Positions 49,075 to 58,370 of a stretch of 64,000 bases of DNA are shown here, one piece after another. The position numbers were made by a program, and so were the translations under genes. Under the pieces are notes generated by a model, which saw only the letters and a list, made by a program, of their open reading frames with translations, searched no databases and had not been told where the DNA came from. The number at the start of each line of letters is the position of its first letter. Positions within the stretch are counted from its first letter, which is position 1. Source of the DNA: Crystallibacter degradans (GTDB lineage: Bacteria; Actinomycetota; Actinomycetes; Actinomycetales; Micrococcaceae). The stretch spans positions 1-64,000 of the forward strand of contig NZ_JABBCH010000007.1 of the NCBI RefSeq assembly GCF_012952295.1, in the 5' to 3' direction.

Positions 49075-51309
49075 ATGGCTGAGAAGAGCACGCCCGAGAG
49101 CAGCACGCCCGCCAATGACGTGCCCATCCCCGGAGCTCCCTCGGTGGAGCCGCCGGCAGTGGAAGAACGGACCGAACCGCAGAGCCCGTTGCCGCCGAAG
49201 CCGGACCAGGATGCACCGGAAATGGTCTCCCCGACCGGGACGCCCACGGGAGCGCAGAAGAGCGCCAACAGCCAGAGCGGCGCCTATCTGACCACAGCCC
49301 AGGGTGTCCGGCTGTACGATACGGACCATTCCCTGAAGGCCGGACCGCGCGGCCCCAGCCTGCTGCAGGACCACCACCTGCGCGAAAAGATCATGCACTT
49401 CGACCACGAGCGGATTCCGGAGCGCGTAGTCCACGCCCGTGGTGCCGGGGCGCATGGCGTCTTCGTCGCCAACGGCGCGGCCGCCGGAGTGACGAAGGCC
49501 GGCTTCCTGGCCGCCGGCGTCGAGACCCCCGTTTTCACCCGCTTCTCCACCGTTGTCGGCTCCCGCGGATCGGCGGACACCGTGCGGGATACCCGTGGAT
49601 TTGCCACCAAGTTCTATACGGACGAGGGCACTTTCGACCTGGTGGGCAACAACATTCCGGTCTTCTTTATCCAGGACGGCCTCAAGTTCCCGGACGTGGT
49701 CCACGCGGCCAAGCCCCATCCCGACCGGGAGATCCCGCAGGCCCAGAGCGCCCATGACACGTTCTGGGACTTCGTCTCGCTGCACACTGAGGCCCAGGCA
49801 CACACCATCTGGTTCATGGCGGACCGGGGAATTCCCCGCTCGTTCCGTACCATGGAGGGTTTCGGTGTGCACACGTTCCGACTGCAGAACGCCGCGGGCG
49901 AGACCACGCTAGTCAAGTTCCACTGGAAGCCGAAGCAGGGCATCCATTCGCTGGTCTGGGAAGAAGCGCTGATGATCAACGGGGCGGATCCGGACTTCCA
50001 CCGCCGCGACCTTGCGGATGCGATCGAGGCCGGCGCCTTCCCGGAGTGGGAGCTTGGCATCCAGACCTTCCCGGACACCCCGGACGAGATGTTCGAGGGC
50101 ATCGACCTGCTGGATCCCACCAAGATTGTGCCCGAAGAGCTGGCCCCGGTGCAGATCATCGGCACGCTGACGCTGAACGCCAACCCCACCAACTTCTTCG
50201 CCGAAACCGAGCAGGTCGCCTTCCACCCGGGCCACCTGGTGCCAGGCATCGACGTCACCAACGATCCACTGCTGCAGGCGAGGCTGTTCTCCTACCTGGA
50301 TACCCAGCTCACCCGGCTTGGCGGGCCGAACTTCGCGCAGATCCCGATCAACCGCCCGCACGCTCCGGTGAATGACATGTTCCGGGACGGCATGCACCAG
50401 ACCGCGGTGCACGGCGGCGTGGCGCCCTACCGGCCGAATTCGCTCGACGGCGGCTGCCCCTTCCTGGCCGGCGAGGACATGAGCGCCTACATCGAGGTGC
50501 CGCAGGAACTGCCGGCCGCGGCGAAAGTCCGCGAAGCCCCGGCGTCGTTCGAGGACCACTTCAGCCAGGCCCGGCTGTTCTTCAAGTCGCTGACGCCGGT
50601 GGAGCAGGAGCACGTTGTGCAGGCGTACACCTTTGAGCTCGGCAAGTGCTACGAGGAGAACATCCGGATCCGCCAGCTGCAGGCCTTGGCAAATATCGAC
50701 GGCGATCTGTGCGCCAAGGTGGCCGAGGGCCTGGGCCTGCCGGCGCCGGCGCCGACCCGCACGCTGGAAGACGACGTGCAGCCGAGCCCCGCGCTGTCCC
50801 AGCTGGGCAAGTCCTGGCCGCTGGCCGGCCGGGTAGTAGGCATTATCGCCGACGACAACAGCGACCAGGACGCCCTCGCTACGGCACGCCAAGTCATCCA
50901 CGCCGCCGGCATGGTCCCGCTGATCATCGCGCCCAAGGGTGGCAAGTTGTCAGGAGGACTGACAGTGCAGCGGACCTACCTGACGGCACGGTCGGTGGAG
51001 TTCGACGCCATCCTCGTGGCCGGTTCAGCGGCGCCCGGGGCGGATGCGGCAGCCGGACGGGATGCGAAGGCGGCGGATCCGACCGGACATCCGGCGGTGG
51101 ATCCACGGGTCAGCCTGATGCTGGCCGAGGCGTACCGCCATGCCAAGGCTATCGGCGGCTGGGACCACGTTGCCCACGCCCTTGCCGCAGCCGGCATCCC
51201 CGAGGAAGCGCCCGGCGTCGTTATTGGAAATGGTCCGGCGGTGCTGGAGGGGATTGCCGAGCTGCTCGCGAAGCACCGGGTCTGGGAGCGCTTCCCGGTC
51301 TCCGCTTAA
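49075..51309 (+). CDS. katE: large-subunit catalase (KatE/HPII type)
   Basis: This is a 744-residue haem catalase with a C-terminal flavodoxin/DJ-1-like extension. A long Pro/Glu-rich N-terminal leader precedes FDHERIPERVVHARGAGAHG (catalytic histidine). FFIQDGLKFPDVVHAAKP supplies the distal asparagine region and LFSYLDTQLTRLG the proximal tyrosine. The extension from about residue 600 (VVGIIADDNSDQDALATARQVI) is the domain found only in HPII-type enzymes. It decomposes hydrogen peroxide in the cytosol, usually in stationary phase. GGAG precedes the ATG. Length is normal for large catalases. Confidence 0.96.
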   Translation: MAEKSTPESSTPANDVPIPGAPSVEPPAVEERTEPQSPLPPKPDQDAPEMVSPTGTPTGAQKSANSQSGAYLTTAQGVRLYDTDHSLKAGPRGPSLLQDHHLREKIMHFDHERIPERVVHARGAGAHGVFVANGAAAGVTKAGFLAAGVETPVFTRFSTVVGSRGSADTVRDTRGFATKFYTDEGTFDLVGNNIPVFFIQDGLKFPDVVHAAKPHPDREIPQAQSAHDTFWDFVSLHTEAQAHTIWFMADRGIPRSFRTMEGFGVHTFRLQNAAGETTLVKFHWKPKQGIHSLVWEEALMINGADPDFHRRDLADAIEAGAFPEWELGIQTFPDTPDEMFEGIDLLDPTKIVPEELAPVQIIGTLTLNANPTNFFAETEQVAFHPGHLVPGIDVTNDPLLQARLFSYLDTQLTRLGGPNFAQIPINRPHAPVNDMFRDGMHQTAVHGGVAPYRPNSLDGGCPFLAGEDMSAYIEVPQELPAAAKVREAPASFEDHFSQARLFFKSLTPVEQEHVVQAYTFELGKCYEENIRIRQLQALANIDGDLCAKVAEGLGLPAPAPTRTLEDDVQPSPALSQLGKSWPLAGRVVGIIADDNSDQDALATARQVIHAAGMVPLIIAPKGGKLSGGLTVQRTYLTARSVEFDAILVAGSAAPGADAAAGRDAKAADPTGHPAVDPRVSLMLAEAYRHAKAIGGWDHVAHALAAAGIPEEAPGVVIGNGPAVLEGIAELLAKHRVWERFPVSA

Positions 51310-51320
51310 CTCCGCAGCAA

Positions 51321-51356
51321 CTCCCGCCGGGGCGGCTTCGGCTGCGCCGGCGGGAG
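51321..51356. terminator. bidirectional terminator after the catalase
   Basis: CTCCCGCCGG (51321-51330) pairs perfectly with CCGGCGGGAG (51347-51356), followed by ATTG. It lies between the catalase gene and the convergent polysaccharide operon. Confidence 0.75.
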
Positions 51357-51366
51357 ATTGCTGGTC

Positions 51367-52686
51367 TCAGGCGGGTTGCTGGCCGGAAGGTTGGGCGGAG
51401 TTTCCCGCAGCCTGTTCCGACTGGACGTTGCGCAGTTTGCGGATCAGCTTCAGCGCCGGCATCGGGAGCGCGGTGCGGAGCCGCAGCCGCCAGCGGCGTT
51501 TTTTGGCGGCGGCGAGCCGGTCCGGGTCCACGGTCAGTTTCCCGGCGCGCGCCCGGCCCGCGTAGGTCGCCAGCAGATCCGCCAGCGGAACGGTCTGGCG
51601 GTGGAAGTAGTTGTCCCGCAGCCAGGTAGCCTCCGGATGGAAGAAGTGCCCGGCCTTCAGATCGGCCAGCGTACCCAGCAGTCCCGAACCCACGAACACC
51701 CGGTTCAGCATGTCTTCGTTGACGCCGAAATCGGACAGGATCAGCACCGGCAGGCCGGCGTCGATCGCTTCCAGGGCGGCCGTGGAACTGACCGTGACCA
51801 TGGCGGTGCCGGGAACCAACTGCTCGGCCATGGAGCCGGTACAGAATTCCAGTTCGTGGCCGGCCACGGCACGGGAGGCGACCAGTTCGCCCCACAACGT
51901 ATCGAACGGGTACTGCTCCAGATGCGTCTGCGGTTCGCCGGCCCAGGCCCGCAGTTTCACCCGGACGCGGTAGCCGCTGCGGCGCGACAGTGCCGCCAGC
52001 GCCTGCAGGATGGCGACGCGCTCGTCCTTCAGGACGGGGACTTTTGCCTGTGGGGCGAAGACCACCTGGGTCAGCGGTACCTCCACCGGTTCCGGCCGCG
52101 CGGGTGATTTCAGGAAGGGGAGCCGGGACACCAGGACGCGCTGTTCGAGTCCCAGCTGATCGGCCAGGTCACTGAACGCGCGGCACTCGGCGTGGCTGTG
52201 GGTGATGAACGCGTCGCCCAGCGCGCGGAACTGCAGCGCCTTCTCGGTGGCGGGGAAGGCCACGCCGGGCAGACCCGACACCAGGGCCGGGCGCGGGGTG
52301 AGCCGGCTGGCGTGCAGGTAGACCTCTTCGGCCACGGGTCCGGTGGCAGCAGCAAGTACGACGTCGGCACCCGCCAAGGCGGTGCGCAAGCCTGAGGCGG
52401 GAATCACCGGCGTCGTGATTCCGGCGCAGAAGGTGCCGGCCACTGCCGCGGCGGTCTGCTCCCGCGTCGGGGCGATGGGCGAGCGGACCAGCAGGACCTC
52501 CCGTTCCCATTCCGGGCCGAGGGCCTCGAGCGTGGCGCAGGCGAACTTTAGGTAGGAATCGCTGTCCGCCACAGCGACGATTTTGTGCCGGGCCCGGCGT
52601 GGCTGTCCGGGCACGGCGCCGGCCGCGGTGTAGGCCATGCCGCCCGGCGGGTTGCTGCCAAGACCGCCGGACCGGATGCCGCTCAT
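51367..52686 (-). CDS. DUF6716-type putative glycosyltransferase
   Basis: This is a 439-residue cytosolic protein opening, after a 30-residue leader, with HKIVAVADSDSYLKFACATLEAL, which I associate with the DUF6716 family of putative glycosyltransferases in actinobacterial surface-polymer clusters. A GT-B-like core is suggested by VTVSSTAALEAIDAGLPVLIL, resembling nucleotide-sugar-binding segments. A basic C-terminus follows. Its ATG overlaps the stop of the upstream gene (ATGA). It is the last gene of the nonulosonic-acid operon and probably adds or links the polymer. Biochemical activity is unproven. Confidence 0.75.
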   Translation of the reverse strand: MSGIRSGGLGSNPPGGMAYTAAGAVPGQPRRARHKIVAVADSDSYLKFACATLEALGPEWEREVLLVRSPIAPTREQTAAAVAGTFCAGITTPVIPASGLRTALAGADVVLAAATGPVAEEVYLHASRLTPRPALVSGLPGVAFPATEKALQFRALGDAFITHSHAECRAFSDLADQLGLEQRVLVSRLPFLKSPARPEPVEVPLTQVVFAPQAKVPVLKDERVAILQALAALSRRSGYRVRVKLRAWAGEPQTHLEQYPFDTLWGELVASRAVAGHELEFCTGSMAEQLVPGTAMVTVSSTAALEAIDAGLPVLILSDFGVNEDMLNRVFVGSGLLGTLADLKAGHFFHPEATWLRDNYFHRQTVPLADLLATYAGRARAGKLTVDPDRLAAAKKRRWRLRLRTALPMPALKLIRKLRNVQSEQAAGNSAQPSGQQPA

Positions 52687-53714
52687 GCCGCACCCAAAAC
52701 GTCATCGAGGGAGCTGCTCAGATGCCGGCGCAGTTCCTGCGTGGTGCCCGGCATCCACCAGTCGGCCGGCACCGGTTGGCCCTTGAGCGGGACCGAGTTC
52801 GGAGCGAGGATCAGCCGCAGTGATGCGAGCACGGTGGATGGCAGGGCGCGCACGGTCTGGTTGGAGCGCAGTCCGCGCAGGCGCATTTCCACTGGGATGG
52901 TGTGCTTATTCACGGTGATTAGCGGGTGTTCTGCCAGGGCGTCCAGCACTTGGGGAGTTTCCCGGCGGTGCGGGAAGTAGCCTACGGGGCCGTCTTCGGT
53001 CAGGGACCGGACCCAGTCCACGTAGGGCTCGGCGCGGATCAGCCCGTCCGCCGGCATCGCCGAACCGACCACCACCGTGGGTTCGTAGATGGCCTCGGTG
53101 ACCGGCTGGGTGCCGAGCCACTCAAATTTGTGCCGCTCCAAGTGGCCGCCCAGAGTCCGGAATTTTGCTTCCAGCGCCGGGGGGACGGGCAACGCGGTGA
53201 ATACCAGGAGCCGGCCCTGCCCGGCGAGCCGCCGCAGCGCCCACCAGCTCGCCAGGCCCAGAGCCTTCCGCGAGGCACGGGCGGTGGCGCGCGGCCGGAT
53301 CAACGGAGTCGGCCGGTCCCGCACCAGGGTGGCCAGCAGCTTCAGGGTGGCGAGACCGTCGTCGAGGATGACAACCTCTTTGGTGCCGGCGCCGCGCAGC
53401 AGTTCGGTCTGGACCTTGCCCGAGTAGGCATCGCCGATCACCCAGCGGTCCAGCCCCGGTACCCGAAGCGGCGGGATGGTCGAGGTCGGCGCGGCGAAGT
53501 GCACTCCGGCTGGAACCTGTTCCATCAGTGAGGCCAGGGTGGCGTTCATGCCGATGGCGTCGCCGCGTGGATGAATGGTCGTTTCGCGGCCCAGCAGCCC
53601 GGCGCCGTGGGCTTCGACGGCGCTGAGCAGCTGCAGCGGGGACTCCGCCCAGACCGCTGCCCGGCCAAAGCGCGGCCGGGCCACTTGTTGCGAGGGAAGC
53701 ATGGCCTGTGTCAT
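52683..53714 (-). CDS. polymer glycosyltransferase-like protein (sialyltransferase-type context)
   Basis: This is a 343-residue protein without a signal peptide or membrane helix. AAVWAESPLQLLSAVEAHGAG near the N-terminus, EVVILDDGLATLKLL, and the C-terminal YFPHRRETPQV and ALPSTVLASLRLILAPNS look like the GT52/polysialyltransferase pattern (H-P-like and S-T/S motifs), but I cannot assign a family with confidence. It overlaps its neighbours on both sides as ATGA. The location between DUF6716 and a polysialyltransferase-like gene supports a role in building a nonulosonic-acid polymer. Confidence 0.65.
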   Translation of the reverse strand: MTQAMLPSQQVARPRFGRAAVWAESPLQLLSAVEAHGAGLLGRETTIHPRGDAIGMNATLASLMEQVPAGVHFAAPTSTIPPLRVPGLDRWVIGDAYSGKVQTELLRGAGTKEVVILDDGLATLKLLATLVRDRPTPLIRPRATARASRKALGLASWWALRRLAGQGRLLVFTALPVPPALEAKFRTLGGHLERHKFEWLGTQPVTEAIYEPTVVVGSAMPADGLIRAEPYVDWVRSLTEDGPVGYFPHRRETPQVLDALAEHPLITVNKHTIPVEMRLRGLRSNQTVRALPSTVLASLRLILAPNSVPLKGQPVPADWWMPGTTQELRRHLSSSLDDVLGAA

Positions 53715-55162
53715 TTGCCCAGTACGGTCAGGACGCGCTTGGCGGCCCGCCGTCCCACACGGCGGACCCGGCCCAGCGGCAGCAGGACCTGGCGCCCCGG
53801 CAGGGCGCCGGGCAGGCCCAGCTTGGTCAGCCGGCGGCGTTTGAAGTAGCGCATGTCGGACGTGTGCTGGGCCTGGTGCAGGAAGGCCACGGCGCTGACG
53901 CGGGCGACTTCCAGCGTCTCGGCCTGCATGCAGTAGGACACGGCTTCCACCAGCTGCTGCAGCGGCGCGGCCGGAACCATGGCCGTCGTATTCGGTGCAG
54001 CCTCAACGGCGGCGGGCGCAGTGTTCTCGCCCGGCGTCTGTTCGGTCGCAGCCTGCTCGGCCGGCGCTGCGTAGCCCTGCTCGAGGAGCGCGTCGATGAT
54101 GGTCACCGGGATGCGGTTGCTGTTCTGGTAGGGCGTCAGCCGCTCCAGCAGGATCTCGGTTCCCACAGCCGCGGCGTCGATCTTGAAGAGGTATTTGGCC
54201 GTCATCAGCGCGGTGGAGAAGCAGCTGACTACGAGCTCGGGCCGCAGCCGTTGCATGACCACTTCTGCCGGGCTGGTGGACGTCATGACCTTCAGGTCCA
54301 GGCCGAGTTCGACGGCGGCGGCCTGGATGGAGGTCACCGCGCCGGGGCCTGCGCTCGGATGGGGTTTGAAAATGCAGTGCCGGATGCCGCGGTCGGTTGC
54401 CTTCAGCAGCATGTCCCGGTGCAGCTCGATTTCCTCTTCGGTCGAGAGGATGCCGAGCTCGGAGAGGTACTGGCCCAGGATCAGCGCCGTGCCGCCGGCA
54501 GCCGGTTCGCCGTCGTGCGTGCTGGCCTCCGGGGTTCCTGCCAGCGCGGCCGGCCCCTCGGTTTCCTCGGGCAGGGCGCCGGCGAGTTCTTCCATGCCGC
54601 GGCGCAGGGCGGCGGCGTCGATCGGAACCAGTTGCGCGTTGTGCTCGCGCAGCAGCTGGGGGACCAGGCCGGGCACCAGATCCACGTACAGCAGCGAGTC
54701 CAGGCGCTGGGCCAGGTCCCGCGGCAGCCGGTTCCGGGTGGGGCCGTAGCTCATCAGGCCGTCGGAGTGGACGGAAATCGTGGCGCTGGCAAAAACACGG
54801 CAAAGCGCGACGGCGGGATTGACCTGGATGGACTCGACATAGAGGTGCAGCGGGCCGTCGCCGAGCTCCCACTTCCCGCGGAGCAGGCGCTCCCAGATGT
54901 CGAGTTCCTCGCCGCGGGGGTTGAACTGGCCGGGCCGGCGCGGCCAGAGCAACTCGCTCAGATCCACCGTCCGGTCGAAGCGGGAGGCCGCTTCGGTAAA
55001 GCCGGCGGACTCGTGGAACGGAACGGAAACTTCCGGTATCAGGGCACTGTTGGTCAGGACGAGGATACGTTCGGCGCCGCGCTCCGGGATGCGGCCGCTA
55101 TCGATGGCCGCTGCCAGCGAGATGCACTGGTACAGCGTTGAGACGACAAAAAGCTCTTTCAT
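53711..55162 (-). CDS. polysialyltransferase-family-like glycosyltransferase
   Basis: This is a 483-residue protein from the ATG at 55160-55162, which overlaps the GT2 stop. The N-terminus MKELFVVSTLYQCISLAAAIDSG and the central GLMSYGPTRNRL, HCIFKPHPSAGPGAVTSI and ELVVSCFSTALMTAKYLF (HP motif and SxxS/T segments) fit PF07388-type alpha-2,8-polysialyltransferases, which transfer sialic-acid-like units from CMP donors. Two Ala/Pro-rich acidic inserts interrupt the core. With NeuB and NeuA upstream it probably polymerises a CMP-activated nonulosonic acid. Confidence 0.82.
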   Translation of the reverse strand: MKELFVVSTLYQCISLAAAIDSGRIPERGAERILVLTNSALIPEVSVPFHESAGFTEAASRFDRTVDLSELLWPRRPGQFNPRGEELDIWERLLRGKWELGDGPLHLYVESIQVNPAVALCRVFASATISVHSDGLMSYGPTRNRLPRDLAQRLDSLLYVDLVPGLVPQLLREHNAQLVPIDAAALRRGMEELAGALPEETEGPAALAGTPEASTHDGEPAAGGTALILGQYLSELGILSTEEEIELHRDMLLKATDRGIRHCIFKPHPSAGPGAVTSIQAAAVELGLDLKVMTSTSPAEVVMQRLRPELVVSCFSTALMTAKYLFKIDAAAVGTEILLERLTPYQNSNRIPVTIIDALLEQGYAAPAEQAATEQTPGENTAPAAVEAAPNTTAMVPAAPLQQLVEAVSYCMQAETLEVARVSAVAFLHQAQHTSDMRYFKRRRLTKLGLPGALPGRQVLLPLGRVRRVGRRAAKRVLTVLGK

Positions 55163-56130
55163 GCGGCGCTCCGAAGTGCAGGTTTGATCAGCTGGCGGCG
55201 CTTGTGGTCGAGCAGCGCCAAGCTCTCCTCGGACACATGTTCCGGCAGGGTGTCCAGCGTAGCCCGGATGCCGGTGTGCAGCTCGCCCAGATAGTGCTTG
55301 TCCATCTGTTCGGCACGTTTGAGCTGGTGGCAGGCGATGGCCAGGAACTGGCGGGCCGCCTTGGGCCAGAAGCGCTCCGGCTCCGGGTCTTCGGCGACGA
55401 GGCGGAAGACCTCCTGGAAGCACGGCAGGAAGTCCAGCTGGCGGCGGTCGAAGACCTGGGTCAGCGAACTGGACACGCCGCGGCGGTAGAAGGCACCCAG
55501 CTGGGTGCTCACGGCATAGGACTCGGCCTTCAGGTGCAGCCGCCAGACCCAGGGCCGGTCTTCAGCGGTTTGCCGGCCGTCGAGGAAGTGGAGCATCCCC
55601 GCGTCCTTGAGTCCGCCGTCGAAAATCCCGAAGGGCGGGAAGGGGTAGTCCACCATCGTGGAGAGGTTGTACGGGGCAATATCGTCGCGCGGGTTCAGCC
55701 GGACCCCGCGGCGGGCCTGCGGGGCCTTGTGGATGGTGCGGATCCCGTTGGTGTGGCGGATGTGGTCCACGCGGAGGAAGTCCACGCCCAGCTGTTGGAT
55801 CTCCGTGGTGATCCTGGGCAGGTGGCCGGGGGCGTACCAGTCATCCGGATCCAGGAAGGTGATGTAGCGGCCGGTCGCCTCGTCCAGACCGTGGTTCCGG
55901 GCGGTGGCCACCCCGTGGGCGGTCTCGTTCCGGAGGATCTTCAGGCCGGGGAGCTGGCTGGTGAAGGCCGCTGCCAGCTCCCCGGTCCCGTCGGTGGAAC
56001 CATCATCGACGACGATAATCTCCATTACCGAGGGGTCATCGAACTGGCGCATCAGGCTGGTCATCGAATCGCGGATGAAAGGGGCCTGATCTTTCGCAGG
56101 AACGATGACACTCAGTAATGGCTTGTTCAT
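55159..56130 (-). CDS. family-2 glycosyltransferase
   Basis: This is a 323-residue GT-A enzyme. The N-terminus LLSVIVPAKDQAPFIRDSMTSLM, EIIVVDDGSTDGTGELAAAF, NHGLDEATGRYITFLDPDDWYAPGHL contains the nucleotide-sugar and metal (DxD as DPDD) motifs. It lacks membrane helices. It probably adds a non-sialic sugar or primes the polymer. It is 6 nt downstream of neuB and overlaps the next gene by ATGA. Confidence 0.93.
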   Translation of the reverse strand: MNKPLLSVIVPAKDQAPFIRDSMTSLMRQFDDPSVMEIIVVDDGSTDGTGELAAAFTSQLPGLKILRNETAHGVATARNHGLDEATGRYITFLDPDDWYAPGHLPRITTEIQQLGVDFLRVDHIRHTNGIRTIHKAPQARRGVRLNPRDDIAPYNLSTMVDYPFPPFGIFDGGLKDAGMLHFLDGRQTAEDRPWVWRLHLKAESYAVSTQLGAFYRRGVSSSLTQVFDRRQLDFLPCFQEVFRLVAEDPEPERFWPKAARQFLAIACHQLKRAEQMDKHYLGELHTGIRATLDTLPEHVSEESLALLDHKRRQLIKPALRSAA

Positions 56131-56136
56131 AGGTAC

Positions 56137-57051
56137 TTATGCATCCACTCGGCGCAGGCGGGACAGCGGGGCCAGCTCGCCCGGGAAGACCTGCTTGACG
56201 CCGTCGCCCATGGCATCTTCGAGGATGCGGATGTCGCGGACCAGCGCTTCGAGGCCCTTCGGCTCCAGCGAGGACGCCTGGTCCGAGCCCCACATGGTGC
56301 GGTCCAGGGTGATGTGGCGTTCCACGGTCACCGCGCCGAGGGCGACGGCGGCCAGGGAGATCTGCAGGCCGCGCTCGTGGCCCGAGTAGCCCACCGGCAC
56401 CTGGTAGCGCTCCTGCAGGGTGGTGATCATGCGCAGGTTGGCCTCTTCAGGGGGCAGCGGGTAGGTGGAAGTGGCGTGCATCAGGATCAGGTTATCGGTC
56501 CCGAGGGTTTCCACGGCCTTGTCGATCTGCTCGATGGTGGACATGCCGGTGGAGAGGATGATCGGCTTGCCGGTTTCGCGCAGGGCGGTGAGCAGCTCGA
56601 GGTCGGTGACGGAAGCGGAGGCAACCTTGTGGGTCAGCGCGCCGGCCTCCTCCATGAAGGCCACGGAGGGAACATCCCACGGCGAAGCGAAGCAGTGCAG
56701 GCCCTTGTCGGCAGCGTGCTGGATCAGCTTCTGGTAGATCGGCATGTCGAACTCGACGCGGTAGCGGTAGTCCAGGTAGGTCATTTCGCCCCACGGGGTG
56801 GAACGCATCTTGTCGCGCATGTCGGCCGGGGTGGAGATTTCCGGGGTGCGCTTCTGGAACTTCACGGCGTTGGCACCGGCGGCGGCGGCGACGTCGATCA
56901 GCTGCTTGGCGATCTCGATGTCGCCGTTGTGGTTGATGCCGATTTCGCCGATTACGTAGACGGGCTGGCCCGCGCCGACCTGAACGTCACCGATAGCGAC
57001 GGGTGCCGGAGCGCCGAGGGGAAGGTAGTTCTGGGTTGCTTCGGTAGTCAT
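56137..57051 (-). CDS. neuB: NeuB-type nonulosonic acid synthase
   Basis: This is a 304-residue TIM-barrel synthase that condenses phosphoenolpyruvate with a hexose (or hexosamine) to a nine-carbon acid. It opens VYVIGEIGINHNGDIEIAKQLIDVAAAAGANAVKFQKRTPE, then GLHCFASPWDVPSV, LILMHATSTYPLPPEEANLRMI, VGYSGHE and VERHITLDRTMWGSDQASSLEP. Unlike typical NeuB (about 345 residues), it ends after FPGELAPLSRLRRVDA and lacks the C-terminal SAF domain. Its ATG overlaps the NeuA stop (TGATG). Whether it makes Neu5Ac, Kdn or a derivative is not visible; no NeuC epimerase is present. Confidence 0.92.
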   Translation of the reverse strand: MTTEATQNYLPLGAPAPVAIGDVQVGAGQPVYVIGEIGINHNGDIEIAKQLIDVAAAAGANAVKFQKRTPEISTPADMRDKMRSTPWGEMTYLDYRYRVEFDMPIYQKLIQHAADKGLHCFASPWDVPSVAFMEEAGALTHKVASASVTDLELLTALRETGKPIILSTGMSTIEQIDKAVETLGTDNLILMHATSTYPLPPEEANLRMITTLQERYQVPVGYSGHERGLQISLAAVALGAVTVERHITLDRTMWGSDQASSLEPKGLEALVRDIRILEDAMGDGVKQVFPGELAPLSRLRRVDA

Positions 57052-58274
57052 CAGGAGGCTCTTTCTGTCATTTCTGCAATTGCGTTCCGGCTGCCGGTCG
57101 CGGCGGCCGTGTGGGCGGCGAGGACGAGTTCGCAGATTTCGCGGACCGCCCCTTCACCCCCGTTGTGCGACAGCACGATGCGCGCTGCCGCCTTGACCTC
57201 TGACCGGGCATCCGCCACGGCCACGGGCCAACCGACCTTGCCCATGGCGGGCAGGTCGTTGACGTCGTTGCCGACAAAGGCAACGCGTTCGGGGTCAAGT
57301 CCGCGTACAGCCATCCATTCGGAGACTGCTTCGGCCTTGTCCCTGACGTCCTGGACGACGTCGACGCCGAGCTTGTTGGCCCGGGCGGTCACCACCTGGT
57401 TTGTCTCGGTGGAGAGGATCAGTTGGGGCACTCCGGCCCTGCGCAGGCGGGCAATGCCCATGCCGTCGCCGCGGCTGACGCGGACGAACTCTTCGCCTTC
57501 GGAGTTGACGAAGGCGTGGTCGTCGGTGTGGACGCCGTCGAAATCCATCACGAGGGCATCGACGTCGACGGCGGTGGCTTCGGCGGGGGCAGCCATCGCC
57601 TGGACCAGCGCCAGGTCTTCGAGCGAGTCGATCTCGATGGCGTGTTCGGCGGGCACCACCTGCAGGTCCAGCCGGCCGAAGAAACGGTGCTTGCGCTCGG
57701 TGAAGCCCTCGGTGAGCATGGCGTAGAACGCGCCGGTCTCGCGGTACTGCGGTTCGCGGTCCTGGCGGCGGGGACGGAAGTCCGCGCTGTGGCCCACGGC
57801 GGTGACGGCGCCGCCGTCGTTCTTGGTCCAGAGGAAGTTGTGGTTTTCGGCGACCGAAAACGCCACGTCCGCCTCGCCGTCGAGAACCTTCCGGACCGCT
57901 TCGTTGAGGTCGGCCGGATCGATGAAGGGGGAGGTGCACTGCAGCAGTACGGTGACGACCGGCTTGGTGCCGAACTCCTGGTCGAGGGCGTCCAGGGCGT
58001 GCAGGACGGCGGATTCGCTGGTGGCCGTGTCGCCGGAGAGATCGGCGGGACGTTCGATGACACGGGCGCCGAAACGCTCGGCCTCGAACCGGATGTCGGC
58101 GGAGTCCGTACTAACGACGACGTCGGTGACCAGGGTTGTCTTGCGGGCGGCTTCCACGGCGCGGGCCACGAGGGAACGGCCGGAAACTGGCTTCAGGTTC
58201 TTGAACGGAATCCCTTTTGAACCGCCGCGGGCAGGGATCACAACCAGAACTTCTTGGGGATCGGTGGTGCTCAT
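57051..58274 (-). CDS. CMP-nonulosonate cytidylyltransferase fused to a HAD phosphatase
   Basis: This is a 407-residue fusion from the ATG at 58272-58274 (a GTG at 58283 would add three residues). Residues 1-about 225 are a NeuA-type cytidylyltransferase: VVIPARGGSKGIPFKNL, DVVVSTDSADIRFEAERFGA, LLQCTSPFIDPADLNEAV. Residues about 240-400 are a KdsC-like HAD phosphatase with LVMDFDGVHTDD, LILSTETNQVVTARA and VAFVGNDVNDLPAMGKVGWPVAVADA. The fused activities imply that a phosphorylated nonulosonate (for example Kdn 9-phosphate) is dephosphorylated and CMP-activated. It is the first gene of the leftward operon. Confidence 0.93.
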   Translation of the reverse strand: MSTTDPQEVLVVIPARGGSKGIPFKNLKPVSGRSLVARAVEAARKTTLVTDVVVSTDSADIRFEAERFGARVIERPADLSGDTATSESAVLHALDALDQEFGTKPVVTVLLQCTSPFIDPADLNEAVRKVLDGEADVAFSVAENHNFLWTKNDGGAVTAVGHSADFRPRRQDREPQYRETGAFYAMLTEGFTERKHRFFGRLDLQVVPAEHAIEIDSLEDLALVQAMAAPAEATAVDVDALVMDFDGVHTDDHAFVNSEGEEFVRVSRGDGMGIARLRRAGVPQLILSTETNQVVTARANKLGVDVVQDVRDKAEAVSEWMAVRGLDPERVAFVGNDVNDLPAMGKVGWPVAVADARSEVKAAARIVLSHNGGEGAVREICELVLAAHTAAATGSRNAIAEMTERAS

Positions 58275-58370
58275 TGAAGCCACCGTAGGGAGCCCGGGTG
58301 GCCGGACGGGGTGCCTAAGGTTAAGCGGAGGTTATCGATAGCCAACGTTTTGTTAACCAGGACCGGCCAG

